Shown one piece after another: positions 1 through 12,957 of a stretch of 64,000 nt of DNA. Positions within the stretch are counted from its first letter, which is position 1, and each line of letters begins with the position of its first letter. The stretch lies in NCBI GenBank assembly GCA_038503035.1, contig JAVSML010019048.1:88798-152797 (forward strand), read 5' to 3'. The DNA is from Crocodylus rhombifer. Its lineage: Eukaryota; Chordata; Crocodylia; Crocodylidae. The position numbers and the translations under genes are program-made. The notes under the pieces were generated by a model that saw only the letters and a program-made list of their open reading frames with translations, was not told the origin of the DNA and made no database searches.

Positions 1-2349
1 GAGATGATGCAGGCTCTTCACATGGCTTTTTCTTTCTTTTTTAATCATCCTGCAGAACTGTCTACTTATGAGCAGAGTTCTACAGAACAGGCCAGAAACT
101 CCGCGGTGGAGGCAACCTCTTCTATGAGGCTCCAGAGAGGTTTAGAGCAATTCCTGTCAAAATCTATTGCTTCTGTCAGGTATCAGACACCCATTCATTT
201 TAATAGAAAATTGGGCACTTTTATGCAGCTTACGTAGTCACAGCCTTCCTCCCCATCAGTTCTAGAGAGCTCCTCTCATGTTGGTGCATTCCTTCGAGAC
301 TTGATCATTACAGATCGATTCCTAGAGTGAATTAAGTACTGGGGTGGGCGGCCAGCTAGCTTGAGTTTTGGGGAAAGCAGGTTGAAACAAAACTCAAAAA
401 AACATTACGACTGCTTCCACCCCGCCATAAATCAACCTCTCATCTGTCAGAACAGAGAGGTGGGGGCTGGAGACACTACAGGACACAACAAAGAAAAAGG
501 AGATTATCCACTGAATCAGGTCTGAAGTCTTTCTTTCAAGCCCACAAAATACATCAGAAGAAAGCAGCATATTCACTTAAAAGGGTCTGCAACAGGTCAT
601 CTTTGAGCCCACTCACGTAGCGCTTGAAGAATTTGCTAAACAGCTTAATGCTTAACACTCTTAGTCTGGGAGAAATAGAGGAGGAAAGGGCTCCTATGTG
701 GAAAGCTCCCTTCTAAGGATTTCCCCTGCAGGCCCACAGCATCATCCCTTCTGCTTTCCCAGGAGTCAACACCAAGGTCGCAACAATAAGAGTGGGTGTC
801 CGATGAGATGTTCGGCGTACTGTTGCCCTCAAGGAAGGGCCTGGCTCAGTGCTGAAGAGAATGAAGTGCTGCAAAGCAAAATCCTGGCAGTAAGGACAGA
901 TCAGAGCAGCAGGAGAGAAGCCATCAGAGAGCACGAAGCCTCCCTGTCTAATTCCTACACTGTTTCCCATTACGTCCTGTGCTGTTTTAAATTATCATTT
1001 GCAGCTGACACAGAAAATAAATATCCTGCTTTTGGATTAGACCTCGCATAAAGCACATCCGACCTCCATCATTTCAAAGCCCCCTCGAGTTCCTGTTTCC
1101 ATGAATTTATGGCAGCCTGGGCAGGGTGTTAATTAGTTCCACATCTCTTGGATGTGCCCGGGTCCCTGGGGAGAATTAAAACAAGACAGACAATCTTTGA
1201 AAAGGTTTGAGCTTTCATCAGTGGGATCAGTGAGAGAGAGGGCTTTGTTAAAATTATTTTCACAGGAAAAGATGACAAAGACCTGGTATGATCATTCAGT
1301 GCAGAAGCCAGTGTTATGGCTGTGTAGGAGGCTCTGATCAGATTTCTAGTCTGGGTTCTCTCACTAAGCAGGTTATAAGCTTTTTGTACCTTCCTGAAGG
1401 TAAAAGGGATTATTACAACCTTCTCCTGTGTATCTCGCACCATTGATAATTTTTACATAGGAATTCCTACCCTGGGGATGTGTGCGCCACGAGGCAGAAC
1501 TACTCACCTCAGCTCAGCTTTTAGGCAATACATGGCCCCGCTGTCTAGCTAAAAACCAACCTGTGCTTCTGGGGACCGATACCTCTGCCTCTTTTCTTTG
1601 CCCCTACCTCCCCACAGTATAAGCAGGCATGGAAAAATAAAGTATGGGACACACTCTCTTTGGGGAACAGTGGTAGGAAGACTTGTATGAAGCTTGAGTT
1701 GATTGCAAGCCCTCTGCTTGCTAGTTTTGGAGTCAGAACTAAGTGAACACAGAGTTGTTGGGACCCAGAGGCCGGGACCCAGAGGCCTTCAGGCCTGGGG
1801 TTGACCTTCGTGTTTAGCTCAAGCTGCATATTTAGCTTGAATTATGGTTGAGACAAAAGGTCAGCCTTTTTAGATGCAGGTTAGGAATAAGATTCATTAC
1901 TGGCAAGGGATTTTAGAAAAGCATCACCTCAGTGGCAAGCAGAAGAACGCCAGAGGGAAGGTGCGTTAGCAAATAAAGGGTGAGGGTGAAGCTGGCAGTA
2001 GCCTGGTCTCTATCAGTTCTTCAGCTCATTGAGCACTTCAGGAAAGAAAAATCCATGGAGGAGCAACATGAACAGGCTTCTGACTGGACCCTGCTTCAGC
2101 CAGGATGCTAGCTATAGTAGCAAAGCCCTCCCTGAAGCTGGGGCAGTAAGGAAAGCATCCATGTTGCTCCTAGAAGCTAAGAGAACTGCCTGGGAACATT
2201 TGGACAAGACAGTAAAGTATCAGATACCATTAGGTGTACTGCTGTCAAGAACCAAAAGACTAAGAGGTGGTCTTTGCCAATTAAAAGATAAACCAAAAAA
2301 CAAGCTGCATTATTTCTTCTCTGTTTTTAAGTCTGGGTAGGGACAATCT
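1..2349. other. Unique sequence, no gene recognised
   Basis: I see no recognisable exon, RNA gene or classified repeat here. The open frames are short, overlap on both strands and lack domain signatures, so I read them as chance frames. The only small structure is a directly repeated 14-base unit (GGGACCCAGAGGCC-like) near 1,760-1,790. Intronic or intergenic status cannot be separated from sequence alone. Confidence 0.5.
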
Positions 2350-2710
2350 GGCTATGTCTACACATGCTTTTATGCACACCTAAACTTAACGTGCATTAGC
2401 CTACAAGGCGATTTAGGCACACATCTACGTGCATGTGCGCTAATACATATTAACGAAACGCATGGACTAACTCAGAGCTAGTCCCACATCAGTCAACACA
2501 CACTGCATTAATGTGCATTAAGACATCTACTTGTTCACTAATGTGACTTTACTATTTGTGCATAAATTTGATACCCGCTTTATGAAGATATTAAATTTAG
2601 GCTCCGATAGCCTTAAATTGCCACTTTTAAGGTGTACTAAAAGTGTGTACATATAGACGTGCACCTTAAATCAGGCAAATGTGCATTACATGTGCATCTG
2701 TAGACACACC
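2350..2710. mobile_element. Palindromic MITE with GGCTATGTCTACAC-type ends
   Basis: The block starts with GGCTATGTCTACACATGC and ends with the near reverse complement (…TGTAGACACACC). Both subterminal regions repeat words such as AATGTGCATTA and GTGCAC in opposite orientations, so the whole segment can fold on itself. It has no open frame, which fits a non-autonomous DNA transposon. A clear target duplication is not visible, so the superfamily is left open. A relative with the same type of terminus lies near 61.0-61.26 kb. Confidence 0.6.
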
Positions 2711-5390
2711 TTCTGTGTGTGAGGAATGTTTCCTATCAGTTATCTCAAGGAACGAGACTGGCATAAAAGGCTGTAATATCACTTTCCTTTTAGTGCCTAT
2801 TACATCTTTCTCTACAGAGATCCACATTTCATGGACATGCACTCAGCATATTAGCTCTGTGCCTACGTTACAGCAAGCACATGCTGTTGAGGTCTTGCAA
2901 ATTTGCAACAGGATGTTTGCAGAGACCTCAAGTAGGAGACAAAGCAAAAGACACTTTTTACTTGAGACCATTACCCTGGTATCCTTACACAAGCTGCCAC
3001 CTTCTTTGCCCCCAAACAGTTCTCTCAGAACAAGAGTGCCTGTGTCTTGTAGCACCGGTTGCACTGGTGCTGAATGAATGTAGGTAAGGCCTTTCTTGGG
3101 AAACCATCCCTGTGCACTTGCAAACTCAAAATCAGGTGCTAAATTCCCAGTGCTCCCACTGTGACTGAGCTCCCTCCCAGTTGGATTTCACCAGCAGAAA
3201 GTGCTTGGAGCCACATCTCACCCACTGCTTACAGGGAGACCAGGTGCTGACCATGGTTTTAGACTGTGTACTGCTTTTAAACAAGCCAGGCTTGGTCCTG
3301 TGTTACTCTTCTTACTGTATTGGCTCAGCTCCCCACTCAGCACCTTTGTTTTATCATCACCAAATCTCAGCCCCTTCCCTCTTGGCAGTAACCAGAACTG
3401 GCTTGGATGTTTAACTTTTTGGTTGGTTGCAGGAGACCTGAACCTCACTCAATTACATTTACTCTGGTTCTCCACATTTTTTTCTTTTTAAGCCAAACTG
3501 GGATTTTTGGGGCATGCCCAAGAAACCTTAACCCCCATTTCAGAAGTCCTGACCTGAGTGTCTACCTGAAACACAGCTGCTCAGATCACATGGACTTTCT
3601 ACTGGATTTGGGTTACTCATTTCCTTAGTGTCCTGAAAAAATTCTAGACTAGAAAGGCAGCCAGTTGGGACACGGGCCAGATGCATCTGCAAAGCAACTA
3701 ATATTTTCTGGTTTGCTACCCAAGCACACAATTCTCATACAAACATGTCAGTTGGGTTAAGGCTTCATTGCATGGAAGTTTCTATTACTGTCAGTATTTG
3801 GTTTCAGAGCCATTTATTTGGGCATTTTACACTGCTGTTCAGCTCTTTCCAGCATCCAAGTGCTTGCTGCAACAGTTAGGGATAAATCAGAGGGGCAGAA
3901 ACTTGTCATGTCCATAAGCCAATGCAGAACAGACATTGCTAATGGAAAGGGTACATCTTCCTTTGCCCTTCATTTCACCCTCTGGGCATTACTCCTTACA
4001 TATCTCCCACATTTTTCTTCTTGCCTGCTTCACTCCATGAAACACTGTGAGGTTTGTCCAAGCCTGGCATTGTGTCAGCTGCTTTGGAAAGCTGTACGGA
4101 TGTGGTGAGACTTTAGGGCTTGTTCAGTGAAAACCAGGATCAATTTGTCACACAATACCCACATCTCTTCATAGGCAGATCTCAGAGCTGCCCTCCTCAT
4201 TCCCAGGTCCCATGTTTCCTTTTGAGTATCCTGCCACTGTCTCCAATTCAACACATGCCCAAAGAAAGAACTTTTCATTGCTCCCTTCTCTCCGCTGATA
4301 AAAGCCCACTATCCTCCTTACCAGCTCAGACCAAGGCAAGCATCCTTAGAACAAGTCGTCCATTTTCAAGGGAAACACCCAGGGAAATTCTCCACCTCTG
4401 AACACTCTTCCTCCCCTTCCAAACCAGCAACTTCCCAACCAGGGAATGACAGCCTTTTCCCTCTGTGGGGTGTTTTCTGTGGTCCTCCTAATCAGCTGTC
4501 ATGCATCTTACAGCAGTGATATTTACCTGTCTGCAACTTCAAGACCTTTGCACAGCCTTCTCCCTATTAGGAGGTTCCACAAACAGGTCACCAGCTCCGT
4601 ACTGCAAAGGCACTGCAAACAAGAAGCACACTGTCTGCTGCACTACAAGGGGCCATGCATGGAGAGAAAACTGCCGTTCCAAGATCTTAATCAGCCACTG
4701 AACACAGCCCCAGTTCTCCACCTCTACCATCCCAAGGCATCTGCACGGCACACAGCCTGGCTTTCCCAGCAAACAGGTTGGTTGCCACCGATTCATCCCC
4801 CCACGTCAGCTCCGTGTTTCATTTTCCCTACCTGACAATGAGCATCTAACAAAGTCACAGGGTTCAGGATGGGTGGTTGAGAGGACTGACCTGCTCCTGT
4901 GTGTAAAGCACTTCCAAGTCCGCTGCTGGAAGATGCTTTAGAAGAGCACGGTGCTTTTACTACAAGAAAAGGAACCACTGCTATTCTGGTTTCTCTCTCT
5001 AAGGTGCAACAGATTCTGGCAACAAAATGGTGCCATTTCAATCCCTCAGGTCTTTGGTAAAACAGCGATTTTCTCAAACTGCCTTTGACTGGCCCCTCAA
5101 CTTGCTAAATCGGCCCTGGCCTATGGGCTTCAATTGAAATATATCCACTTACATCACCCAGAGAGATGGGAAGGGTGGTGGGGGGAGGGGGGCAGGGTGT
5201 TTCATAAGAGGCATGTACATACATTGTATGTCAGTTTGCACTTCAGGTTTCACCTAGAGTTCAACACACCCCAACACTCAAAAAGACAGCTGTGGGGGCT
5301 GACATCAATGGGCCTGGACTACCTAGAAAGCCTCTGACTCAGATTTCCGAGTCTCACGATCCTTTACAAGAACCAGGGCCCAAATTGGGA
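2711..5390. other. Unique sequence; G-rich tract inside
   Basis: No gene is recognised. Several frames of 60-130 codons exist on both strands, but they overlap each other and show no motif. A purine-rich tract near 5,168-5,195 contains four or more runs of three or more G within about 28 bases and could form a G-quadruplex on the plus strand. Confidence 0.45.
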
Positions 5391-5399
5391 GGGTGCCAC

Positions 5400-5590
5400 C
5401 TAACATCATTGTCTCTTATACCCTGTTTTTATTTACATAAGGAGCATTGCACAGGCTTTTGTTCCATCCGCTGTTCAACTCAAACGGCATCGGATTTTTT
5501 CTCAGAGACCTGAGGAAGGGCACTCGGTACTTGAAAGTTTGTCTATATCCCTCTTAACTATAGAGTTGGTTCAACAGAGGCTATTACCTG
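5400..5590 (+). repeat. Retroposon tail, 'GAAAGTTTGT…GTTGGTTCAA' family
   Basis: The segment ends with the order CTGAGGAAGG, GAAAGTTTGTC and AGAGTTGGTTCAACA. The same order recurs in tails near 33.2 kb (CTGAAGAAAGG, AAAGCTTGC, GTTGGTCTAATAAAAG) and 49.5 kb (AAAGCTTGCC, GTTGGTTCAATAAAAG). The shared block order marks three copies of one dispersed family, probably the 3' end of a retroposon. I cannot assign the family by name. Confidence 0.45.
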
Positions 5591-5904
5591 CAAAGACCAT
5601 TGCCTCTTGCATTTTTCCTAAACAATCACAGCAACAATATCACCCTAATACTACTATAAAGCATTAAGTCAGGCAAGTTTTACTTCTTATTGATACCTCA
5701 CTTGGGTCAGATTTCCAGTGAGGCCTGGCTGCCAAGTGCTTATGGCTTGGCTTTCAACAAGACTTGAGCTCTTGTGAATACGGTGTACAGAAAAACAAAG
5801 AAATAAAGCTCCCACTTGCATTATGGCAGCCAGAGGCTTCAAAGCACCCTACAGGACATGCAGAAGAGCTCTGGAAGATCAAAGGCATGGAGAGAAAAAC
5901 CATT

Positions 5905-6015
5905 TCCCCAGATGGTAACTGAGGCAACACAGAGGTTATACGACATACCCAAGATCACAGAGCAAGTCAGTGGCAGGGACAGGAATCACCAAGAGCCCCA
6001 GTCCAGTGTTATACC
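5905..6015 (-). repeat. MIR/CORE-type SINE fragment, antisense
   Basis: Read on the minus strand this gives the familiar tRNA-SINE order: CTCTG-type word, TGTGATCTTGGGTATGT, then a CTCAGTT-like word and CCATCTG. That order matches the 'gctctgcc…tgtgaccttgggcaagtca…cctcagtttccccatctgt' core of MIR-like SINEs. The copy is diverged and both ends have decayed. Confidence 0.55.
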
Positions 6016-6029
6016 CATTCCCTCCTCTC

Positions 6030-9000
6030 CCCTCACCTCGCACATACTTTGAATCTCACTGCTCAAGGATTAAAGGAAACACCTCACTCTCTACCATGTA
6101 AACCCCTGCAGGGTTATTCTCCCTTAATAAAAGTGATCTTCTTGATTAACATGCATAAGGAAAGGACCAGAGCCGTAGAGATCAAAACCACAGGGCACTT
6201 GAGAGGCTACAAGTCAGGAGGTTTGTTTCATGCTTCTTTCTAAATTTAAACTGTTTTTCGTAGCGAGGTTCAGTTTTCACACTGCTCATGTCTGTCCCCA
6301 AGCAAAGAAGTCTGACTACAAGGCTACATTAACTCAGAGTGAGTTCTCCCCTCTGCTCAGAAAGCACAGGCTTTCCTTTTACACACGGGTTTTATTGCAC
6401 TGGGACATCAATCTCCTCTACCTAGAAAGGAGGTTTTATTCCACTGCCAGCAGCAGTATTTACAAATACAACTTCCAAGAGACACAAATGTCTTTCAATG
6501 CGGTGCTGAGCAAATAATCAGGTATGTAGCAACTGGCCCTTCACAAACCCTTCGGAGTTATTTTGCTTTGAACACAAGTAACCATGAAAAAACAAGACAT
6601 CCGGCTCATTAAAGCACCATCATTTGGGGCAATGGATCATTATACAAGACAAGCCCCTGACACATGTGCTCTCCCTGTAAGCTGCATTTCTTTAGCCAAA
6701 GAGGACGGCAGAAACAGAAAGCGCCAACATGCCTGCAGCCTTAAAACCTCTATTCCTTTCAATCCATTCCATTCATAAAACCCACTCCAGGTCCTGTGAA
6801 ACAGGAACTTTACAAACAGAAGCAGGGGAAGGCAGAAAGAAGGACGGAGTGTTTTGCATCCCATGCCTATTGTGACAGTTTTATGACTGAAATGATTTAT
6901 CCAACCGATGCTGATCTGTTAAAATGCAAATAAGCATACTTGCCTAAAAGGTAACATTCAGGAGCAATAACCTAGCACTGTCAAGGGTGCCTGTGGTAGT
7001 GGTTGTGGTGTGGGGGAAAACAGTAATTACACAGATAATTCCCACTGGCCTTTCAAGAAGTGGCCGGCATCCTCACTGCTGAGCCACAAGTATTGGCAAC
7101 CAGCAGGTTCCAGCAGCAGATTAGCCCCCTGTAGCTGCTCGCCTTTGTTCTTTGGTGGCAGCAGTATCAGGAGGTCAGGATTACAGTGAAGGAATCACTG
7201 TCCAAGACCTCCAGGAACTGACACTTTTGGGAAGGGGGAAAAAAATCCTTCAACCTTTTACAGACTCAACGGAAATGTTTTTAGAAAGTTCACTTCTTTC
7301 ATTCAAGAGGAAATGTTGATGTAAAATCAAACAACTTTCCCCTGTGTCAGATCTGTGTCAGTACAAACAAGAGAGAAGTTGACTAGCAAATGACTACGTG
7401 TCTCCTCAAGCGACTGAGTTGTTCAGCTGGCTCATGTTAGGACAGCTGCAAAAAAAGATCAGATAGGCTTGTTAAGATCCTAACTGGTTTAATAAGAAAA
7501 GGCAATGGTAGCAGGTAGTTAAAGCAGATGGTCCTACAGCCTTCCACCTGTTCCACATGCCTTGTTAGTGATTTTTGGAGTCAGCTGCCAATCACAGAAG
7601 TGCTTCTGAAGGTGGAAGCCATTTCTCTCAACTCCACATGAAAATCATTATGCATCACAATCAACTGATCAAGGGTATGAGCTAATGGGAAGGCCACTTG
7701 CCTCATATAGCACTGTAACTGTGCCGATGCTGAGCATCCAATAGCTATGAAACACTGTGTTAGAAAGGACTGAGCCTGGGACAGTACTAGACAGATGCAT
7801 CTAAGCATGGACAGTACTGCTGACACCTGTGCTTTTATCTCTGGGCCATTATGTACCCCACACAGCTTCACAGCTTCTCCTATCCCTTTATGGAATTCAG
7901 GCTAACCAATACATTGAACAGAGCTCCCTTCCCCGCTCCCCACCCACCCCCTCAAAAAAGAAAAGAAAAAGAGGCACTGGTAGCTCACGTGAGACTCCCC
8001 ATTGATTAGACTACAAAGACCCCGCAAGAGCTGGAGGGTCTCTCTGAAACAGAAAAGCAATCCATCTCACAACATGAGAACCTTAAAAAGCCCCAAACAA
8101 GCAGGAAATAAGAAATGCAGAAGGTCCCACCAGGACAGACTTCAGTCCTGGATTATGAATAGCAATTCAATCCTATAATACCTATATCAAGTTATTTACC
8201 CTGTTTCTACATACCCCAAGCAGCATGCCATCGCACTGGGACCTGCACACACACATGCAACATAAGATGGCTTCGGCAAAAACATTGCCAAATGGAAAGT
8301 CTGCCTTTAACGTCAGTGGATGCAGAGTCACTAGGGTATGACAATAGGCGAATACTACAAGCATAAGTGGTTGTAGACTCAATGAACCTGTATAAATGCT
8401 AAATTCTTTCCTCCCTTCTGCTCCCCACATCTGACCACAACTTACAGCACCTCAAACACACACCAGAGAAATGGCTGGAGCTTTTTTTCATTCATACTTA
8501 GAATCTGGCAGACACAGGGTTGTTTTGGGGGAGCCTGACTGGCCATCACTATAAAGGTCAAAGTGTATTGATTAATTCTTCTATTGGGCGATTCAGCCTT
8601 AGTGGAAAGAAGGCAGACACTTTTTTAACCCACCAGCCTCAAATGCTTCTTTCCAACTTCGCTAGAAGAAAGAGAGCAAAGATGACTTGAGCCATGTTGA
8701 ACCTGGCCAGGCCAGTATAAATTAAAAAGAACTGGAGTCACACCAGCAAGGAAATAGTGCAAGCTGGAAGAGAAGAAAGCCTTAGTGTCTTGGGCACAGG
8801 AGAAGGGGAGTAGGTAACACGTGTGCCTTCACAAGGCAAGTCCATCTTCTAATTTTAGAAGTGCTCCCATGCCTCTCGGGAAAAAATCCCAAACAGACAA
8901 AGGAATGGAGAAGTAGCTGGGAATTTGGAAAGTCTGCTCTTGAGCAACAGCATCTCACGCAGGGCCTGGTCTCTGGCTGACCCATGCTGCGCGTATTTGC

Positions 9001-9890
9001 ATGGTAAGGTAGATCTTGCAAAACTATCAGCCTTCCCTCAACTGCCATTCTGTATGACTATGCCTCATGCATGGCATTCTAGTCATATATCTGCTATCCC
9101 TGTGAGCTGTGCAATCATAGCCTGAGATCTAAGTGCAAGACTGAATCAAGCGTTCCACTGGCACGCTGAAGAAATTCAGACACAGATAAGGGCTTTACAG
9201 CCCAGACCCCCCTCAGAGCCAGGACGACACGTGCCCATGGAACAGGAAAAGCCTCTGCTGGTCTAAGATACCAGCTCCCAAGTGCTTTGCATTGTAGGTC
9301 AACAAATCCAATACAGGACTGAGCCACAGACTACTAATGGCTGAGCTACAGAAAGTCTCTATTAGCAGTATGAGGCCTATGACAGGTGGGTGACCAGATC
9401 TGAAGGGCCAACAATAGTATGGTTTGATGGTGGCCATAGCTAACAGTCTTCATCTTCAAGATTGGGAGCTGTGTCCATGCAGAAGGTGCAACATAGGGTG
9501 TGCTTATAAGCCAGGGTGCAAGAATATTCTGCTTCTGTCTGCTTTATGCAAGTTAATCCAGCTGAAAATTAAGCCCTTTGTAGGCTGCATAAGAAACAGG
9601 CCATCTAATGCAACTGTCCATTATTTTTCTCCCAGTGGCTTTAAATTCAATAACATAGAAAGAGAAGGGGAAGTAATTTCTTCTTCATCCACTTCCTTTA
9701 AATCAGCTCTAAACCAACAACCAACCAAGAAGACTTCATTCAGAACTGCTGGCACTGGGCTGCAGATGCAGAAGACAGCCACTTGGGTTGTGTGTAAGGT
9801 CTAATGTTAGTACAAAGTCACTAAACTTACCATTTAAGGCAGATGTCGTGTTCTCCAGGGCATGACACACAGGTAATAAAATACCTTTGG
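6030..9890. other. Unique sequence with one weak exon candidate
   Basis: No gene or classified repeat is recognised. An open stretch on the minus strand between about 7,897 and 7,581 is discussed as a weak candidate terminal exon. Other frames, for instance 9,424-9,804 on plus, have no motif. A 15-base A run at 9,898-9,912 may be the remnant tail of a retroposon. Confidence 0.4.
7581..7898 (-). other. Possible minus-strand exon, very uncertain
   Basis: About 106 codons stay open on the minus strand. They are preceded directly by an AG in a TTGGTTAG context and end at a TGA. The translation looks helical and Cys-, Leu- and Ala-containing, but it matches no family I recognise, and the acceptor has a poor pyrimidine tract. 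A frame of this length is expected by chance in 64 kb, so this is only a lead. If real it could be a terminal exon of the minus-strand gene whose first exon may lie in the CpG island near 17.9 kb. Confidence 0.12.
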
Positions 9891-10076
9891 GAAAATTAAA
9901 AAAAAAAAAAAAGAGTCAGACAACCAATAGCAATAAGCAAAGAGCAGATTTAAATCACCCAAATAATGACACACACACAAAAAAAGACCTTTCCATTTTC
10001 AACTGAAATCATTGCTAGAAGCAAGAGACCCCTCAGGTTTCAAAACAGTCAACTGCTTTTGAGATACATTCATAAA

Positions 10077-11292
10077 CTGTAAAGCAGGGGTGTCCACCCT
10101 TTTTGAATGTGGGGCCGGATCCCAAACTTTTTATCACCCAGTGGGCTGGCAAGCCACATACGTCATCAGGAAGTGATGTTACGTGACCTTTGACACCAAC
10201 GAAGTTGCAGGGGTTGACATGGTGCTGGCTGACATGGCATGCATGCCCGGGTTGGCATGGTGCTGCAGGAGCTGCTTGGCTACAACCGGGTTGACCTGGT
10301 GCTGGAGAAGCCATGGGCCAGGCCGGGGTTAACCTGGGGCCTGGCTGGCCTGCCAGTGCCATGCCCGGGTTGACATGGGGCTGCAGGAGCCGCCTGGGCA
10401 GAACCGGGTTGGCACCAAGCCAGGAAAAGCAGCACGCAGCTGAAGCCGGCGTCCTATGTGCTGCTGGGGACGGGAGGAGCCCTACCAGGTCTGCACCCGT
10501 CAGCAGAAGCGATGGCAAAGCCGTGTGCCGCTCAGGACTGACTGGTGCACACTTGTCCCATCCCGAGCAGCACACGGCTCTGCCACGGCTTCTGCTGGCT
10601 GGTGCAGACCCAGCTGGCCTCCTCCTGCCCCCAGCAGCATGAGAAGTGGCCCCCTCGGTGCCTCACATGCGGATGGCCAGGCCCAGAGAGCCGCAGCGCC
10701 CAGGGGGAGACTGGCAGGGGAGCAGGTGCTGCCTTGCTATGGGGCAGGGCAGCAGGGCTGGCGTAAAGCGGGTGGCTGAGGAGGCAGGTGTGGGCCGGCA
10801 GTGCCAGTGGCCACTGCTTGGACTCCCGTGTGGGGCCGCTCCAGCAGTGCAGGGCACGGGCACCAGCAACCGCGCACCCCACAACCCTGGCCTGGCCCGG
10901 TGCCCCCAGCTCTGCACGGAAACTTACCTCTGTCCACCACGCATGTGGGCAGGGCGTGGGCCATGCTGCAGCTCCCCTGGCCACATGCCGGTGCCAAGGA
11001 ACAACCTGCACACGCCGTCCCCAGCTTGCCTAATCAGGCACGGCTGGGGCAGCCCCGCGCCGCGCAGCCCTCGGGGTAGCAGCAGCAGGACCCGGCTCAC
11101 TGATGAGCCCTGCCCCGCAGGGGCAAGCAGCTCCCCTCCCCTCGCTGTCGGCTGGGGCTCATGGGCCGGCCCTGCGCACCTCGCCTTGCCACTGCCCCGC
11201 CGCCGCAGAGCGTGGAGCAGGCACCTCGGGCCAGATAAAATGGCTTGGCGGCCCGCACGGCAGCCCGCATGTTGGACAACCCTGCTGTAAAG
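10077..11292 (+). mobile_element. Non-autonomous hAT element with exact 8-bp TSD
   Basis: The element proper spans 10,085-11,284. It begins CAGGGGTGTCCACC and ends with the inverted counterpart GGACAACCCTG. The flanks carry the identical 8-mer CTGTAAAG at 10,077-10,084 and 11,285-11,292, a perfect target-site duplication of the length made by hAT transposases. The terminus is of the Charlie-like CAGGGGTGTCCAA type. The interior is very GC-rich and built from imperfect repeats around words such as CAGCAGCAC, GGTGCAGACC and GGGTTGACATGG. Long frames on both strands are by-products of that composition. No transposase motif is visible, so it would depend on an autonomous partner. Confidence 0.85.
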
Positions 11293-12950
11293 GAAGGCTG
11301 CTCATGCAGTCTGTGTCTTTAGAAAAATATAGTGTAACACATATGAGGTCTATCAGCTGAAACATAACCATCTGTCAGGGCAACAGAGCCTACAATAAGG
11401 GCAGCGATGTTACTTTCAGTGTGCTGGATCCCAAAGCATTTTCTATCAGCATAAAAGCCTTAGCAGCCTTACCAGGTACCATATCCAGTTAGACTAGAGC
11501 TTGGGAAGAGGAAACAAAGACATTTCAACTAGGAGCCACCGTAGTGGAACAGCCAATTAAGTTGCAAAACTGGCAAAAAAAACCCCCAGGGATCCCGGTT
11601 CCCAACCCATCTCATGCTCCAATCACTAGTTATCCACATATGCAGAACTCTGTGCACCTTAAGCTTTCTTATCTGAAAACTCCCCATCTGAAATTAAATA
11701 GCCCTTCTTTACTGGAAAGCCCACTTATCTAACCAAATTCCTCATTGTTTCCACTTGTAACTCATGGATGTTCATAAGAATGAACAAGACGTGGAGAACG
11801 TGTAAGGTTGTGATGAACAAAATGCTGTGCACCAAAACATGCAAAGTGGTGGTAACAATGTAAGCCCTGTCCTATTCACAAGTCTCTGCTGTAATACACA
11901 TCCCAACAGAGAGGAAGAGTCTAATTAGTTTTTGTACAGAGTTAAAGCAAAAGAGCCCTGTATGAGCTATATGTATTTTCTGAAAGTAATTTTTCCCCAT
12001 GCTTTAAGTCAGGAGAAGACGGACTAGCAAGAGCAAAACTGCAGAGGAGTGCATTCGGAAACTTTCTGGAACTGCAGAAAGAGCGAGTTCCAGATTAGAC
12101 CACCCAAAATCTGGAGCAAAAAGTGCTGTTCATCTGGGGTCCAACCCATCAAGATCACAACCAGAAGTTAATCAGAGCTTCTTGCCCAAGTTAAAGGTTT
12201 ATAACCAAGTCACAGATAAGGAACATGGGCTCAGCTGGGCCTCTCTTCATGATCATTTTGATGTACTAAGCTGCAATCTCCAGAGCAGAAGCGGAGGTGC
12301 TGAGAACAAGTACAGGTACAAAGTAACTGCACACTCAGATGTGACACTTGCGTATAAGAATATGGCTTTTGGAGTGCTGTTATTTGCCCATAAGCTGATC
12401 CCTACTTGGTCACAGCACACAGGACAAACTGGGTCCCTGGTATTGGCTTTGGGAAATGCCCAGGGTGGGGCAAATTTGCCCTCAGTGCAACTCGCTCAAC
12501 TTCGAGTACTACTTGTGTACAGCCTGACACCTCCAGAAATCACCCTCTGGCCCAGCCAAGCTGCAACACATAAGTATGCTGACAGCAGATCCAGGCTTAA
12601 GAGAGGAATGCTTTCCATATGCCTCCAGTTGCCCCTTCCCTGAATGCTCTGCCCAAGATGAAACAAGCTAGCCTATAGATAGTTTCTTTTCCCCAAAAGA
12701 GCACCTGCCTCAGCTTCTGTAACCAAATACAGACAGGCAAAAATCATTACCTATGTCAGGAGTCTGAACTTACTCCATTTGCCATCCCACCCTGGTTCAC
12801 ACAGAGGTTTCTCTTTGTGGTATCTGTCAGGCTGCTGAATATGATGCACACATCTGGAAATGCTTTATATTGAGCTAATGTCCAGCCATTTCTTGGAACA
12901 TGGTACTCTTGACAGCTCTTTAATTAGGCTATTCTGTGGGTTTTTAGTCC
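11293..12950. other. Unique sequence, no gene recognised
   Basis: Nothing classified is seen. A 153-codon plus-strand frame at 12,182-12,643 has no domain signature, no supporting splice context and no recognisable similarity, so I treat it as chance. Confidence 0.4.
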
Positions 12951-12957
12951 CCTGTGA

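Noticed and set aside
10033..11360. Several frames of 100-214 codons on both strands.
   Set aside because: They fall inside the GC-rich interior of the hAT element, and overlapping frames on both strands mark composition and not coding.
12182..12643. A 153-codon plus-strand frame in non-repetitive DNA.
   Set aside because: No motif, no recognised similarity and no splice or promoter context. The length is within chance for 64 kb.
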